Below, piece by piece: positions 23,201-31,958 of a DNA stretch of 57,336 bases. The stretch covers positions 1 to 57,336 of IMG/VR virus record IMGVR_UViG_3300045120_000351; one strand, written 5' to 3'. The stretch is from a virus. Numbering within the stretch: the first letter of the stretch is position 1; the number at the start of each line of letters is the position of its first letter. Under the pieces are notes generated by a model. It was not told the origin of the DNA and did no database searches. It worked only from the letters and a program-made list of their open reading frames with translations. The translations under genes were made by a program, and so were the position numbers.

Positions 23201-23806
23201 GCCGGATCCGATCGTGCCCGTCACCGAGCCGCCGCCGGCCGAGTTGCGGATGACGTTGGTGGAATTGGCGTCGATGGTGATCGCGCTCGCGTAGTCCTGG
23301 CGCAGTGTCGCCGGCGCGGCGGTTTGCACGACGTTGTTGGGATCGACGCGCGTCCCGGCCGCTGTCCTGGCGCTGGCATAGCCGTCGAAGGCCTCGAGCG
23401 TCTTCTGGCCGTACAGGATCTTGGTGGCGAGACTGTCGGCGAACCAGCCGCCGGTCAGGATGCTGTCATATCGGCTGTCGTTGTTGGCGAGCTTGATCGC
23501 GCCCCATCCTGCGCCGACAGCCGACGCCGCCGGGTCAAGGTTCACCAGCGCGTCGACGGCAAACGCCTCCTGCACCCGAGGAGGATATGCCTGAGGCCCA
23601 CCCGGATCGGAGGGGCGCGAGCAATACCCCGAGTCCGAGGCATAGATGGTCGCGTTGTTGGTGATGCCCCCGCCGCTCGCGCTTTCCTGCTGCGTCAGGG
23701 CGCCATGCGGCCGGGTGGCGTGCCCCAGCGTGAAGTTGGTGGATGTCACCCCCGAGGTGGCGGGCGCGGCGAGCGTCTGCTCGATCGCGAAGAAGTAGTT
23801 GATCAT
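20207..23806 (-). CDS. Large tail-tip/baseplate hub protein with inserted carbohydrate-binding-like modules
   Basis: 1199 aa, overlapping the tape measure stop (ATGA). The first ~170 residues (MINYFFAIEQTLAAPATSG) form an attachment domain. About 175-790 contains three tandem jelly-roll-like modules ending in related strings (APQLERGTVPTAYI, APQLEGGTVASSFV, WQLEVDRGAMTSFI), the pattern of carbohydrate-binding modules. The last ~400 residues (ARNILIDPPYASLVP, VSITADAGDLTGTVM) resemble siphophage tail-hub (central tail protein) regions. It should cap the tail tube below the tape measure and contact the cell surface. Confidence 0.75.
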   Translation of the reverse strand: MINYFFAIEQTLAAPATSGVTSTNFTLGHATRPHGALTQQESASGGGITNNATIYASDSGYCSRPSDPGGPQAYPPRVQEAFAVDALVNLDPAASAVGAGWGAIKLANNDSRYDSILTGGWFADSLATKILYGQKTLEAFDGYASARTAAGTRVDPNNVVQTAAPATLRQDYASAITIDANSTNVIRNSAGGGSVTGTIGSGGAMPPAWTVNVPGLATDVSSYRATLPGLGAATVVRLRFHGITTATSGSVSYGTTGSMSGLLYSQSIAQSLYVALVAGSFANLTQLTHYLVLYDATAIAVGVAQPNILPGFPTTLTRLFRTANMPATGNQPFATSNPSLIFYWPTGSAVDFTLDVCAPQLERGTVPTAYIATTAGDVTHGDGGVNYIPTSDMTGLVVGTPGTLPNGWSVNLGGGISQQITQTGTDATTGYKFIDIRFFGTATSTLTNLHFCAGVDACQSQAWTVSVYASFIAGSQAGVSFTLGVQETDSVGAFLAFPAETAKPLNTNVIWRSRRIASIVTAQATTRSLSPSLWISYASGAAIDFTMRLMAPQLEGGTVASSFVPTTTGPVSRAATYTITDAPVTLNELAATNYVLSTGVPGPITGVGVAASTDVPAVYAARPVWKHVRTTTGTDSNSGMIGCVVPSTGMALRASAWIWIPSSMASNKTLCHLHIEGTGVANAVYSNTSLALVDQWQRVSCTATIAAGSTAPVLVLRIYPQIAGDVVYTSGWQLEVDRGAMTSFIPPATTPAVRDADNLYTARNILIDPPYASLVPAFNGVAGTITSDDTQITIPLRDASYWLERPLVRATYGGTGQYDGTTALTGSLKPLVIGGGQGTITMYGPAHNITPVLIDPPALIYQVSDGAIGKLATLYEGGKGGGWAFAGDVPDLYVGSTPSGSYRTCLARGCFQLGSTPTYAITCDVNGATLPGTPAPVSPDTLAVAAYALTTLCGVPASLLAMNGNSLAAVGATAPVGAGCALYLAPGDSIDGLTLLTRILAPLGVKLVACRDGLLRAYCIAALPAHPTPKATLDDRTIVSITPIALPAGVSPIPYRMRVGYNDNYTVQTTDLSPLVDATRKQYLATEQSIAQSNAPANYSANARTNDPPIISGSIVDSGVVLNAQLSAQAAADTYIKLWGVRRQTYGIVVPFTVGIALEYGDVVSITADAGDLTGTVMSQVVGYSYKSEDSSITLRLLV

Positions 23807-26800
23807 GAGACCCGCGCCGGCGCCGAGGTGCCCTGTGCGACCTGCAGCCGCAGCGCGACGACCTCATCCTTCAGTTCCTGCAGCTGCTCGACCAGGATCG
23901 CGGTCTGCGACCTGGTCTCCTGCTGCAGCACCGATGCGGTCAGCATGTCCGGCGTCTGCGTGCTGATATCCGCCAGCGTGCTGATCACCTCGCTGAACGC
24001 CTTCACGTAGTCTATGCCGGAGCCGTACACCGTGTGGGCGGCCGCGAGGTACGTCTCGGAATAGTTCTGCAGCGTTTGGATCGCGCCGTAGTCGCCACTA
24101 CTGGCCAAGCCGGACTGGGTCTGGAACTGACTCTTGGCGAGATCGAGTTGTGCCAGCGGCGACAGTGGCGACTTATCCGACGTCTGCAGCGTCTTGGAGT
24201 ACTCCACCAGCGAGGCGATCGACGCCTCGGCCGTGCTCGTAAGCGCATCCTGTTGCTGCTTCTCGAGCTCCAAGCGCTCCTCGCCTTGCGCCTTCACCAA
24301 GGCATTGATCTTGTCGCCGTATTCCGCAGTGAGCGCATAGGCGTCGCCGTACGTGTTGGTCAGCGACAAATAGAGATTGGTGAGCTCTTCCCGGGCCGCC
24401 TCGTCCTGTTGCGCGAGCGCTGCGGCATTCTTGTCGGCCGTGCTGCCGGTGACCGCTGCGTGGGCGGTTTGGTAGCGCTGTGCAAAGCCCGCGTTCTGAT
24501 TCGCACTGTCGATCGTCAGCTGCCGCAGTTGCCGGTTGATGGTCTGCTGCGCCGATTGCATCTCGGCAGTTTGTGCTTCCTGCAGCGACCCGACCTTGCC
24601 GTAGTACTCCGCCGTGGTCGTGTAGGCATCACCGTACGTCGATGCCAGACCCTCCTTCAGATTCTGCATCTCTTCGACTTGCTGCACATAGAGTGCCGAC
24701 AAGGAGGCGCTTGCCACCGCGATCGGATCGCGGCTGATCGCCGCTCGCGCGGTGTCCCGCCGGGTGGTGAAGCCGATGTCCTGCTGCCAGCTGGAAATCG
24801 CCTGCTGCCGCAGCCGCTGGTTCAGAGTCTGCTCGAGCACCAGGCGCTCCTGGCCTTGCACCGCGATAAGGTTATTCAGCTTGCGATAGTACTCTTCAGA
24901 GACTGTGTAGGCGTCGCCGTAGGAGTCGCGCGCCTGGGTATAGAAGTCCTGCGTCTCCTGCTGCGCCGCGACATCGAACTTGTAATAAGCCGCCTGCGCG
25001 CCTGCAGCCGTCGGATAGAGCGCGGCCGATGCTGCCGCAGAGCGCACGGTCAGCCCCTGGTCCTGCCGCGTGCTGGCGATTTGCAGATTCAGGTTCTGCC
25101 GAGCGATCGTCTGATTAAGCTGCGCCATCTCGTAAGTCTGGGAGGTCATCAGATTGCCGAGCTTTTCGTAGTAGTTCGGATCGGCACTCTGGAAAGCGTC
25201 GCCAAATGTCTGCTTTTCGCTCTCTGTATAGGCGCGAAGTTCCGCCGCCTGGGTTCTCTGCAGGTTTACCTGCTGCGCGTACGCGATCTGATGCGGATCG
25301 CCGGAAAGCGTCGCTATCGAGGTGGTTGCCCTGGATCGCAGCGTCTCAAGCTGCTCGTAGCTCGCCTTCATCAGCGTTTCGGTCTGCTTATTGAATGCGG
25401 TGAGGATCGCGAGCCGCTCCTCGGCTGTGGCTTTGTCATCCTCGGCCATGCGGTTCTGGTAGTCGGCAGACGTCTCCGCAGCGTCGCCCCAAATGCCCAA
25501 CAAGGTCTGGGACAGTTGCTGGTGCGCCTGCTTCGCCTGGGTATCAAACGACACAAGCTGCGATGTCAGGGCGTCGTCTCGGCTGCCGGTGACGTTTGCG
25601 CGGGCCGCGAAGTACCGGGTGTTAACGGAGGCCGCCGTCGCATCGATCTGTTGGTTCGCCGCGATCTGGTTCTTCTCGTACAACTTCTGCCGCGCGGCGA
25701 GCAGATCGTCGTAGCCAAAGCCGAGTTGCTGCGCTGTGCCCAACGCTTCGCCATATTGCGCGGTGACCTGGTCCTGCGCGACCGCGAGCGAGCCACGGTT
25801 GCCCTGCGTCAGCGTCGGGAATGTCGCGGTGATGAAGGTCGCCGCTTTCTGCAGCGCGGGCTGCACATCGGTGTTCGCCGCGCCGGCCAGCGCACGCATG
25901 GCGATACCAGCGGTATCGCTCTCGGCCTTGGTGCCCTTCAGCGCATTCTCGAAATCCCGCAACGATGTCGTGACGCCACCGAGCTCTTCCGGCGACTGGA
26001 ACAGACGACCCTGGATGAACTGGTTGGTGAGTTGATCTGACGATGAGAACCGCAAGAACGGGAACGCAGCGCCAAAGTCGCTGTGCTTGCTTGGATCCTG
26101 GAATCCGCCGGGCGTATTCTGCCCGATCTGTAGATACGGAGCGCCGGTGTTCGCGCCTTCCAGGCTGCTAACCCGTAGACCGCCCTTGGTCAGCATGTCG
26201 TTGATCGCGGCAGCGGCACCGATCGCGGCGGCGCGCTCGCCGGAAGCGTTCACCCGCTGGGCCGTTGTGCCCCCGACCTGCAGCAACCCTTGGGCGTCCG
26301 TCGTGACCATGGTGGAGGAGAACGCGCTGGGGGCCTTCGGCCCGATCAGCCCGCCGGCCGCGCCGCCGATCGAGCCACCGATCAGCGCGCCGACCAGGAG
26401 CGAGGTGCCAAACGTGGCGGGGGCTAGCGCCACGGCGCCGATGCCGATCGCAGTGCCGAGGGCAGCGCCGACCTCTGGGCCAGGACCGGTCTTGCCGGTC
26501 GCCCCCTGCACATATGAGCCGATCAGCGAACCAGCACCGTAGCCCGCGCCAGCGGCCCCGATGACGCCGCCGAGCGTGACTGTCCCCGGCAGACCGGCGC
26601 CACCGGCCGCGAGCCCAGAGGTCACAGGTCCAGCCTGCGAGGAGACGACCAGAGGCGTGTTGAGGAAGCTCGTGACGCCACTGAGCGCCCCGCTCTCGCC
26701 GGTGAGCCCGAGCGATTCGCCAAGGTTGCCAAAGATGCTGCTGCCGCTGCCGCCGAGACTGAACGTGTCCGGGAAGAGCGCCTTGCCCACACTGAACAGC

Positions 26801-29800
26801 GTGCCGGCATTGGAGAGCAGGCTCGACGCGCTACTGCCAGCACCGCCGCCGGCCGCGCCCTGCCCCGCGCCGCTCGCATAGAGCCCAGCAAGGCCGCCGA
26901 TCGCGCCGCCACCAAACACCGAGCCAATGCCCGGGCCGGAGCCTACCGCCTGCGTGCCGATCAGCGGGCTTATGCCACTGACACTGCCGGCTCCGCCGCC
27001 GGCTGTCGTCGCGCCACCGCCCCCAATCGAGAACAGCTGGCCGCCGACGTTGATGAGTTGGGAGATTCCCCCAACCGAGCCGGCCCCGCCGCCGGCTGTG
27101 GTCGAGCCGCCGCTCAACAGCGAAGCAACTGACCCGAGCGTCGGCTGGTTCTGGCCAAACAGCGAATTCATAATGGGATTTAGAATCGCGAGATGCGCGA
27201 ATTGCTGCACGACCTGCGACAGCACGCCTTGCATCACCGAGCCCCATTTGACCGCAGAGCCCGAGCCTTTGACGAACGCGTCGGTGATGGAATTGCCGAT
27301 GGTGTCGAATGCGGAACTGAACTGCGACGCCAGGTAGCTAGCCGTCGCCTTCCTGTCATTCAATTGCTGCGTGAGTTGCTCCAGCGCGTCCTTCTCCGCC
27401 AGCAATGCTGCGCGTCTCGCCGGATCCAGCGACATGTTGTTCTTGTTAACCTCGTATTCGTCCTTCTTGTGCTGGATGGCGGCCTCGCGCGCATTGCTAT
27501 TCTCGAGCAGCGTGTCGGTTTCTAACTTGATGAGGTCGATCTGCTGCTGGATATCCTTAGTCTCTTGTATCGCCTTTAGGTTCGCCTGCTCGACGCCAAG
27601 CTGTTTGTACTCAGCGGTCATCTTCTCCAGTTCTGTCTTCCAGTTCTTGCTCGCTGGCGTGAGCCCATCCGCGATCAGCTTTTCCTGCGCCTGTAATTTG
27701 GCATTGATGTCGACCACGGCATCGTTGCCGGACAGGTAGGCTGTTTCCAGCGCCTTCGTCGCATCGATCTGCGCCAGCACCTTGTCCGTCTGCTTGGAGA
27801 GCGCGGATGTGTGCGAGGCTGTGCCCTTCTCCAGCTTCGCAATCGCGTCATTGTTGCCGTTGATGCCGGCCGTAAGCTGATCGTATTTGGCGGCATTCGC
27901 GGTGGTGCGCTCACCGACCTTATCCAACTCTGCGCGGTATTCGCGGTTCTGCGCGGTGAGCTTCTCGATATCTGCCGGCTTGCTGTGGCTAGCGGACTGC
28001 ACCGCCTGGGATGCGAGTGCCTTCTGCCCGGCGTAGTATTCCAGCGACGTCTGCTGCGCCAACACCTCGGCTATCGCATTTGGCGACGCGCCGGCGGCAG
28101 TCAGCTTGTCGGAGAGTTGCTTGTCCTTGGCAGCCTGCACAGCGGCTCTGTTCGCCGCAGTGTTGGCGTAGATCGCCTCAGTCTCGGCCTTGATGACCTC
28201 GATCTGCCCGAGGATGTTACGGCTGTCCTCCATCGCCTTGACGCTGGCAATCGCTGACGCGTTGTTGAGGTACGCCGTCGTCAGACGATCGACGTCGTCC
28301 GTGAACTTTTGAGTGGCTGGGGATTGTCCCTGCGCGATTTCCGCCTCGTATGCCTTGGCATGTGCGGTCGCCTGCAGGACCGCGTAGTCGCCCTGTGCAT
28401 ACGCGTTGGCGATCTCGTTCTGGCCCTTGGTGTTTGCCTCGCTCGCTTCGACCGCTTTGTCGGTCGCGGTCTTGAAGAAGTTGTCGGCGGCAATCGTCGC
28501 CTCGTCGAACGTCTTCTGCGCAATCCGCAGCCCTTTCTCCAGTACAGCGGTTTGCTCTGCGGTGCCGCCGGTCGAAGTGCCCATCTTCGCAATGGCAGCC
28601 TCTAACCCAGTGACCGACGCCTTCGCCTCATCAAGCTTGCCGAATGGCGACTTGCTGATCAGGTCGACCGTGGCCTCGAAGGTCTTGTTGAACTCGGCGA
28701 CCGCTTTCGTCGCGTCCACCGCCATCTGCTTCATTGCGTCGGTGAGACCCGGGAGTCTCTGGTCCGGCGTCGGCGTCTTCGCCGCCAGTTGTTCCTGGGT
28801 GCCGCCATAAGGCAGGAGTGCCTGCGCGCTGTTGGGGTCGTGGCCAGATCCCATCTTTTGGAGCTTGTCGACCAGCGCGTCCGCTGACTCCACCGCAACG
28901 GTTGCCAACCGCGACAACCCGCCTTGCGGCGCAGTGATCCCGTCGCCCTCCTTCTTCACCGAGGCGAACTTCTGCAGCAGGCTATCCATCGCCCTGCCAA
29001 GAGGCGTCATGGCATCGGCTGTGGAGCCACTCACGGTTTTCATGCGCTCCAGCACCGCGTTGTAGGCATCGCCGGCGTTGCCAGACAGTTCCATCTCTTT
29101 GATGGACTGCGCCATGGCGTCCGTCATGCCGAATAGGTGCTTCTGCGCGAATTCCTCGGCAGCCTTCCCAGGCTCTTGGATCGCCTTCTTGATGAATTTG
29201 TCAGCCGCTTCCGGGACCGTCACGCCCATGACTGTCGCCAGGTCTTTCGACAGGCTGACGAGCTTCGCGATGTCTTCCGTGGAGCCAGCAAAAGCAGAGT
29301 TGGGCGCTGACAGGATGTTGCCGGCGGCCGCCAATCCCTCCGCGCGACCTACTGGGCTGGTAGCGGCAGCTTTGCTCGCTGCTTGCTCCGCTTGTTTGGC
29401 GAGGGCAGCGTAGTCCTCATGCGTCGCCCGCAGGGTCTGCTGCAGGGTGAGCATCGACGTGTTGCTGTGCTCGGTGGCGAGCGCCATGGCTCCGAGGCCA
29501 GCGGTCAGCGCACCGACGGCGGCAACCCCAGCGCCGAGCGGGGATCCAAACCACCCGACCACCTTCTTGATCGCATTGGTAACGACGTCGAAGCCCGTGC
29601 CGGTCGACAGAGCCACGTCGACCAACTGGTGCCCCTGCTCCACCAGCGCCGTCATGAATGGAATGCCGGACTCCAGGCTCGAGAAGAATTGGACGGTCTG
29701 GACACCCAATTGTCTCGTCGCGAATGCAGCCTGGCCGTGGCCGCCCGCATATGCGCTCGACGCGACAGTCCCTTTCGCCAGCCCCGCATTCAGCTTGTCG

Positions 29801-31263
29801 AGCTCGGTGTTGTACCGCTGCGTGCTTATGAACGGCGACGCAAGATCCAGCTCTTTTTTCGCTGCCGCATAGCGCATCGACGCAGCGTACACTTCGTCAT
29901 ACTTCGCGCGCGCGGCGTCCAACTCGCCAAGCTGCGTCCTACCAGTGTCTGACGTTGAACCAAACGCGGCCTCGAGATCGGCGCCGCGACTTTGGAATTG
30001 CGCGTCGGACATCCGGTTGCCAACGCCGGCGAACGCATTGGCCTTCTGCTGAAATGCCTCGGCGGCCGCAGCGGTGCCACGGATCGCCTCAACCGCTGCC
30101 TCGTGGTCCCTGACGAGCCTGGCGAGCGCCTCCTCCTGCAATTCAATCGACGGCAGCAGGCCGAGGCGGATCGCCTTGGCCAGCGCATCGGTGCCCTCGG
30201 TGAACTTGAGGTTGGCTGCGAACAGTGGATCGAACCGACTTTGGAGATCATTGAGCGACGCGGCATAGGCGTCGATGTCGTCCTTGCGCTTCGCAGCGTC
30301 GGCTTCCGAGTAAGGCGTGCCGAGGCCGCTGACGCTGGCCCCGCCCCTACCCGCCGACTTGCTCGGATCGCCCAGCGTCTGGTTGAAAGACGCCTGCGCC
30401 AGTTTGGCGAATGACTCAGCGGCCTTGTCGGCTGCGATCCCGGCGTCGATGACAGCCTGGGCGTCTTTCTTCATCGCCTCGAAGTGCGCGTCGGCTGCGG
30501 CCTTCGCGTCGGCTTGCTTCTTCGCCAGGGTGTCAGTGCCGACGAATAGCTTTTCAAACTTGGCGTTGAGCTCGTCCAGCGCGCGCGCCTGCGCCTGGGG
30601 GCCTTCGATCGCGCCAGTCTTGAAGGCCATGTTGAGCAGCGCGAACTCTTTCTCGTACTGCATTGAGATCGAGTAGACGCTGTCGAAATGCCCGCGCAGC
30701 GATGATAGCGACTGGCCAAAGATCGCCGCCTCGGCCGAGCCCTTGGTGAACGCCGCTGCCGTCGCGGCGGCCGATGTCGCCAGCCCGAGGAGGAGCTCGT
30801 CGCCCTCGGCCAGGCCGGCCTGCCAGAGCTCGTTCGACTGTCGCGCTGCCTCCTGCGCATCGCGCATCGAGGCCAGCGAGGCCTTCAGCTTGTCGACGCC
30901 CTCGGTCTGCTTCGCCAGCACGCGGCCGATGACTTCCGGGTCAGCCACGCCCTTCGCGAGCCCGGCGGCCGCGAGCCCCTGGACGCGGACGAGCTCTTCC
31001 TGGGCCGCCTTCAGCTTCACGGTGGCGGCCGTGACAGCATCCTGCCGGGCCGCCACACGCTCCCACGCGGCGGCGGCGGCGGTGACCTTGGCACCGGCAG
31101 ACCCGGCCGCCTCGCCGGCTCCCTGCACCGCCTTACCGGCCGCCTCGGCCGAGCCGGTCAGCTTGGCCAGCGCAGCGGCGATGGCTTCCGCCTGCGCGGT
31201 AATGTCGTCCTGCAGACTCAGTCTGGTGATGAAGTCGTCGGTGACGGTTTCGTTGGTTGCCAT
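23803..31263 (-). CDS. Tail tape measure protein, 2486 aa
   Basis: The longest gene. N-terminal ~560 residues are coiled coil. A hydrophobic segment lies at ~565-595 (GVAAVGALTAGLGAMALA). More coiled coil follows. Residues ~1311-1370 (FDTIGNSITDAFVKGSGSAV, then LAILNPIMNSLFG) match the lambda-type tape measure C-terminal domain. Then come Gly-rich (~1371-1511) and glycine-zipper (~1568-1645) stretches. From ~1895 to 2330 five ~95-residue repeats each contain (Y/F/W)GDA followed by EYYxK. Length predicts a tail of roughly 0.37 micrometre by the ~0.15 nm per residue rule. It acts as ruler and scaffold inside the tube. Confidence 0.9.
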   Translation of the reverse strand: MATNETVTDDFITRLSLQDDITAQAEAIAAALAKLTGSAEAAGKAVQGAGEAAGSAGAKVTAAAAAWERVAARQDAVTAATVKLKAAQEELVRVQGLAAAGLAKGVADPEVIGRVLAKQTEGVDKLKASLASMRDAQEAARQSNELWQAGLAEGDELLLGLATSAAATAAAFTKGSAEAAIFGQSLSSLRGHFDSVYSISMQYEKEFALLNMAFKTGAIEGPQAQARALDELNAKFEKLFVGTDTLAKKQADAKAAADAHFEAMKKDAQAVIDAGIAADKAAESFAKLAQASFNQTLGDPSKSAGRGGASVSGLGTPYSEADAAKRKDDIDAYAASLNDLQSRFDPLFAANLKFTEGTDALAKAIRLGLLPSIELQEEALARLVRDHEAAVEAIRGTAAAAEAFQQKANAFAGVGNRMSDAQFQSRGADLEAAFGSTSDTGRTQLGELDAARAKYDEVYAASMRYAAAKKELDLASPFISTQRYNTELDKLNAGLAKGTVASSAYAGGHGQAAFATRQLGVQTVQFFSSLESGIPFMTALVEQGHQLVDVALSTGTGFDVVTNAIKKVVGWFGSPLGAGVAAVGALTAGLGAMALATEHSNTSMLTLQQTLRATHEDYAALAKQAEQAASKAAATSPVGRAEGLAAAGNILSAPNSAFAGSTEDIAKLVSLSKDLATVMGVTVPEAADKFIKKAIQEPGKAAEEFAQKHLFGMTDAMAQSIKEMELSGNAGDAYNAVLERMKTVSGSTADAMTPLGRAMDSLLQKFASVKKEGDGITAPQGGLSRLATVAVESADALVDKLQKMGSGHDPNSAQALLPYGGTQEQLAAKTPTPDQRLPGLTDAMKQMAVDATKAVAEFNKTFEATVDLISKSPFGKLDEAKASVTGLEAAIAKMGTSTGGTAEQTAVLEKGLRIAQKTFDEATIAADNFFKTATDKAVEASEANTKGQNEIANAYAQGDYAVLQATAHAKAYEAEIAQGQSPATQKFTDDVDRLTTAYLNNASAIASVKAMEDSRNILGQIEVIKAETEAIYANTAANRAAVQAAKDKQLSDKLTAAGASPNAIAEVLAQQTSLEYYAGQKALASQAVQSASHSKPADIEKLTAQNREYRAELDKVGERTTANAAKYDQLTAGINGNNDAIAKLEKGTASHTSALSKQTDKVLAQIDATKALETAYLSGNDAVVDINAKLQAQEKLIADGLTPASKNWKTELEKMTAEYKQLGVEQANLKAIQETKDIQQQIDLIKLETDTLLENSNAREAAIQHKKDEYEVNKNNMSLDPARRAALLAEKDALEQLTQQLNDRKATASYLASQFSSAFDTIGNSITDAFVKGSGSAVKWGSVMQGVLSQVVQQFAHLAILNPIMNSLFGQNQPTLGSVASLLSGGSTTAGGGAGSVGGISQLINVGGQLFSIGGGGATTAGGGAGSVSGISPLIGTQAVGSGPGIGSVFGGGAIGGLAGLYASGAGQGAAGGGAGSSASSLLSNAGTLFSVGKALFPDTFSLGGSGSSIFGNLGESLGLTGESGALSGVTSFLNTPLVVSSQAGPVTSGLAAGGAGLPGTVTLGGVIGAAGAGYGAGSLIGSYVQGATGKTGPGPEVGAALGTAIGIGAVALAPATFGTSLLVGALIGGSIGGAAGGLIGPKAPSAFSSTMVTTDAQGLLQVGGTTAQRVNASGERAAAIGAAAAINDMLTKGGLRVSSLEGANTGAPYLQIGQNTPGGFQDPSKHSDFGAAFPFLRFSSSDQLTNQFIQGRLFQSPEELGGVTTSLRDFENALKGTKAESDTAGIAMRALAGAANTDVQPALQKAATFITATFPTLTQGNRGSLAVAQDQVTAQYGEALGTAQQLGFGYDDLLAARQKLYEKNQIAANQQIDATAASVNTRYFAARANVTGSRDDALTSQLVSFDTQAKQAHQQLSQTLLGIWGDAAETSADYQNRMAEDDKATAEERLAILTAFNKQTETLMKASYEQLETLRSRATTSIATLSGDPHQIAYAQQVNLQRTQAAELRAYTESEKQTFGDAFQSADPNYYEKLGNLMTSQTYEMAQLNQTIARQNLNLQIASTRQDQGLTVRSAAASAALYPTAAGAQAAYYKFDVAAQQETQDFYTQARDSYGDAYTVSEEYYRKLNNLIAVQGQERLVLEQTLNQRLRQQAISSWQQDIGFTTRRDTARAAISRDPIAVASASLSALYVQQVEEMQNLKEGLASTYGDAYTTTAEYYGKVGSLQEAQTAEMQSAQQTINRQLRQLTIDSANQNAGFAQRYQTAHAAVTGSTADKNAAALAQQDEAAREELTNLYLSLTNTYGDAYALTAEYGDKINALVKAQGEERLELEKQQQDALTSTAEASIASLVEYSKTLQTSDKSPLSPLAQLDLAKSQFQTQSGLASSGDYGAIQTLQNYSETYLAAAHTVYGSGIDYVKAFSEVISTLADISTQTPDMLTASVLQQETRSQTAILVEQLQELKDEVVALRLQVAQGTSAPARVS
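24330..25500 (-). repeat. Five ~285-base coding repeats in the tape measure gene
   Basis: The motif (Y/F/W)GDA recurs near 25485, 25195, 24915, 24630 and 24345, a regular 285-base (95-residue) period, each followed by an EYY-K segment and Q/E-rich helix. The repeats are divergent in DNA, so they are old, and in-frame gain or loss would change tail length. Confidence 0.7.
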
Positions 31264-31265
31264 CG

Positions 31266-31958
31266 TCAGCGCTCAGTCAACCGCAGCGCGGGATACGTTA
31301 TCTCCTGGCCTTGATACCGGCCGCGCCGGAGGTGGTATGGCACTTCCCATCCGCGCGCACCGGCACCACCGGGGATCGTGACGAACAGTCGCTCGATCAA
31401 TGCCCCTTTGAATTTCGACTGTGCCCATGCGCGCGTGCGCTCAGTCACAACGAGCTCTGGGTGGGAATAACTGGTCAGCCGTCCGCTGCGGCCGCCGGAA
31501 CGGCCTTGCTCCTCCAAACGACGCGCGTATGGCGCGAAGTTGGAGATGACGACTTTGGAATTGTGGGGGATTGTTTTGCTGAGATCGGTGACGACGACGC
31601 CGTCGACCATGAGAAACCATGCGTCAGCATAGTCGCCGTCTTTGCGCGGCGAGATCGTCTTGGCGTAGTCCAAGATCGCGCGCACGACACCGTCCAGCAA
31701 CCGGAACTTAATCTCGACGACGCCACCACGGAAGGTGATGGTCGAGAGATCGCCGGTCTTCTTCCCATCGACGAACATGTCGTAGAGGGGGAGCTCGCCG
31801 CCGCGTTTCATCTCCTCGAGCCGCTGCTCGAGATGGCGTTTGACACGGGCGGATGCGTCGGGTGACTGAGCACGTCGCTCAATCATCCGACGCACATTCT
31901 TCATCAGGTTAGGCCCGGCTAGTTCCAGGCCGTTGGTGGCTCTCGCGAAGCTGGGCAT
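31266..31958 (-). CDS. Tail protein upstream of tape measure, hypothetical
   Basis: 230 aa. N-terminal helices with RMIERRAQSPDASARVKRHL, then a beta-rich region (ISNFAPYARRLEEQG) resembling minor tail or tail-completion proteins. Located between the frameshifted chaperone and the tape measure. Starts at the base where the chaperone frame ends. Function inferred from position. Confidence 0.65.
   Translation of the reverse strand: MPSFARATNGLELAGPNLMKNVRRMIERRAQSPDASARVKRHLEQRLEEMKRGGELPLYDMFVDGKKTGDLSTITFRGGVVEIKFRLLDGVVRAILDYAKTISPRKDGDYADAWFLMVDGVVVTDLSKTIPHNSKVVISNFAPYARRLEEQGRSGGRSGRLTSYSHPELVVTERTRAWAQSKFKGALIERLFVTIPGGAGARGWEVPYHLRRGRYQGQEITYPALRLTER

Noticed and set aside
21644-24010. 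Rightward frames of 385 and 356 codons opposite the tail-tip gene
   Set aside because: Arg/Asp/Gly-rich sequence without motifs, overlapping a well-supported gene on the other strand.
24034-26040. 668-codon rightward open frame opposite the tape measure gene
   Set aside because: Composition is a Leu/Arg-rich mirror of the tape measure codons, no family motif, no ribosome site. Expected by chance opposite a long GC-rich gene.
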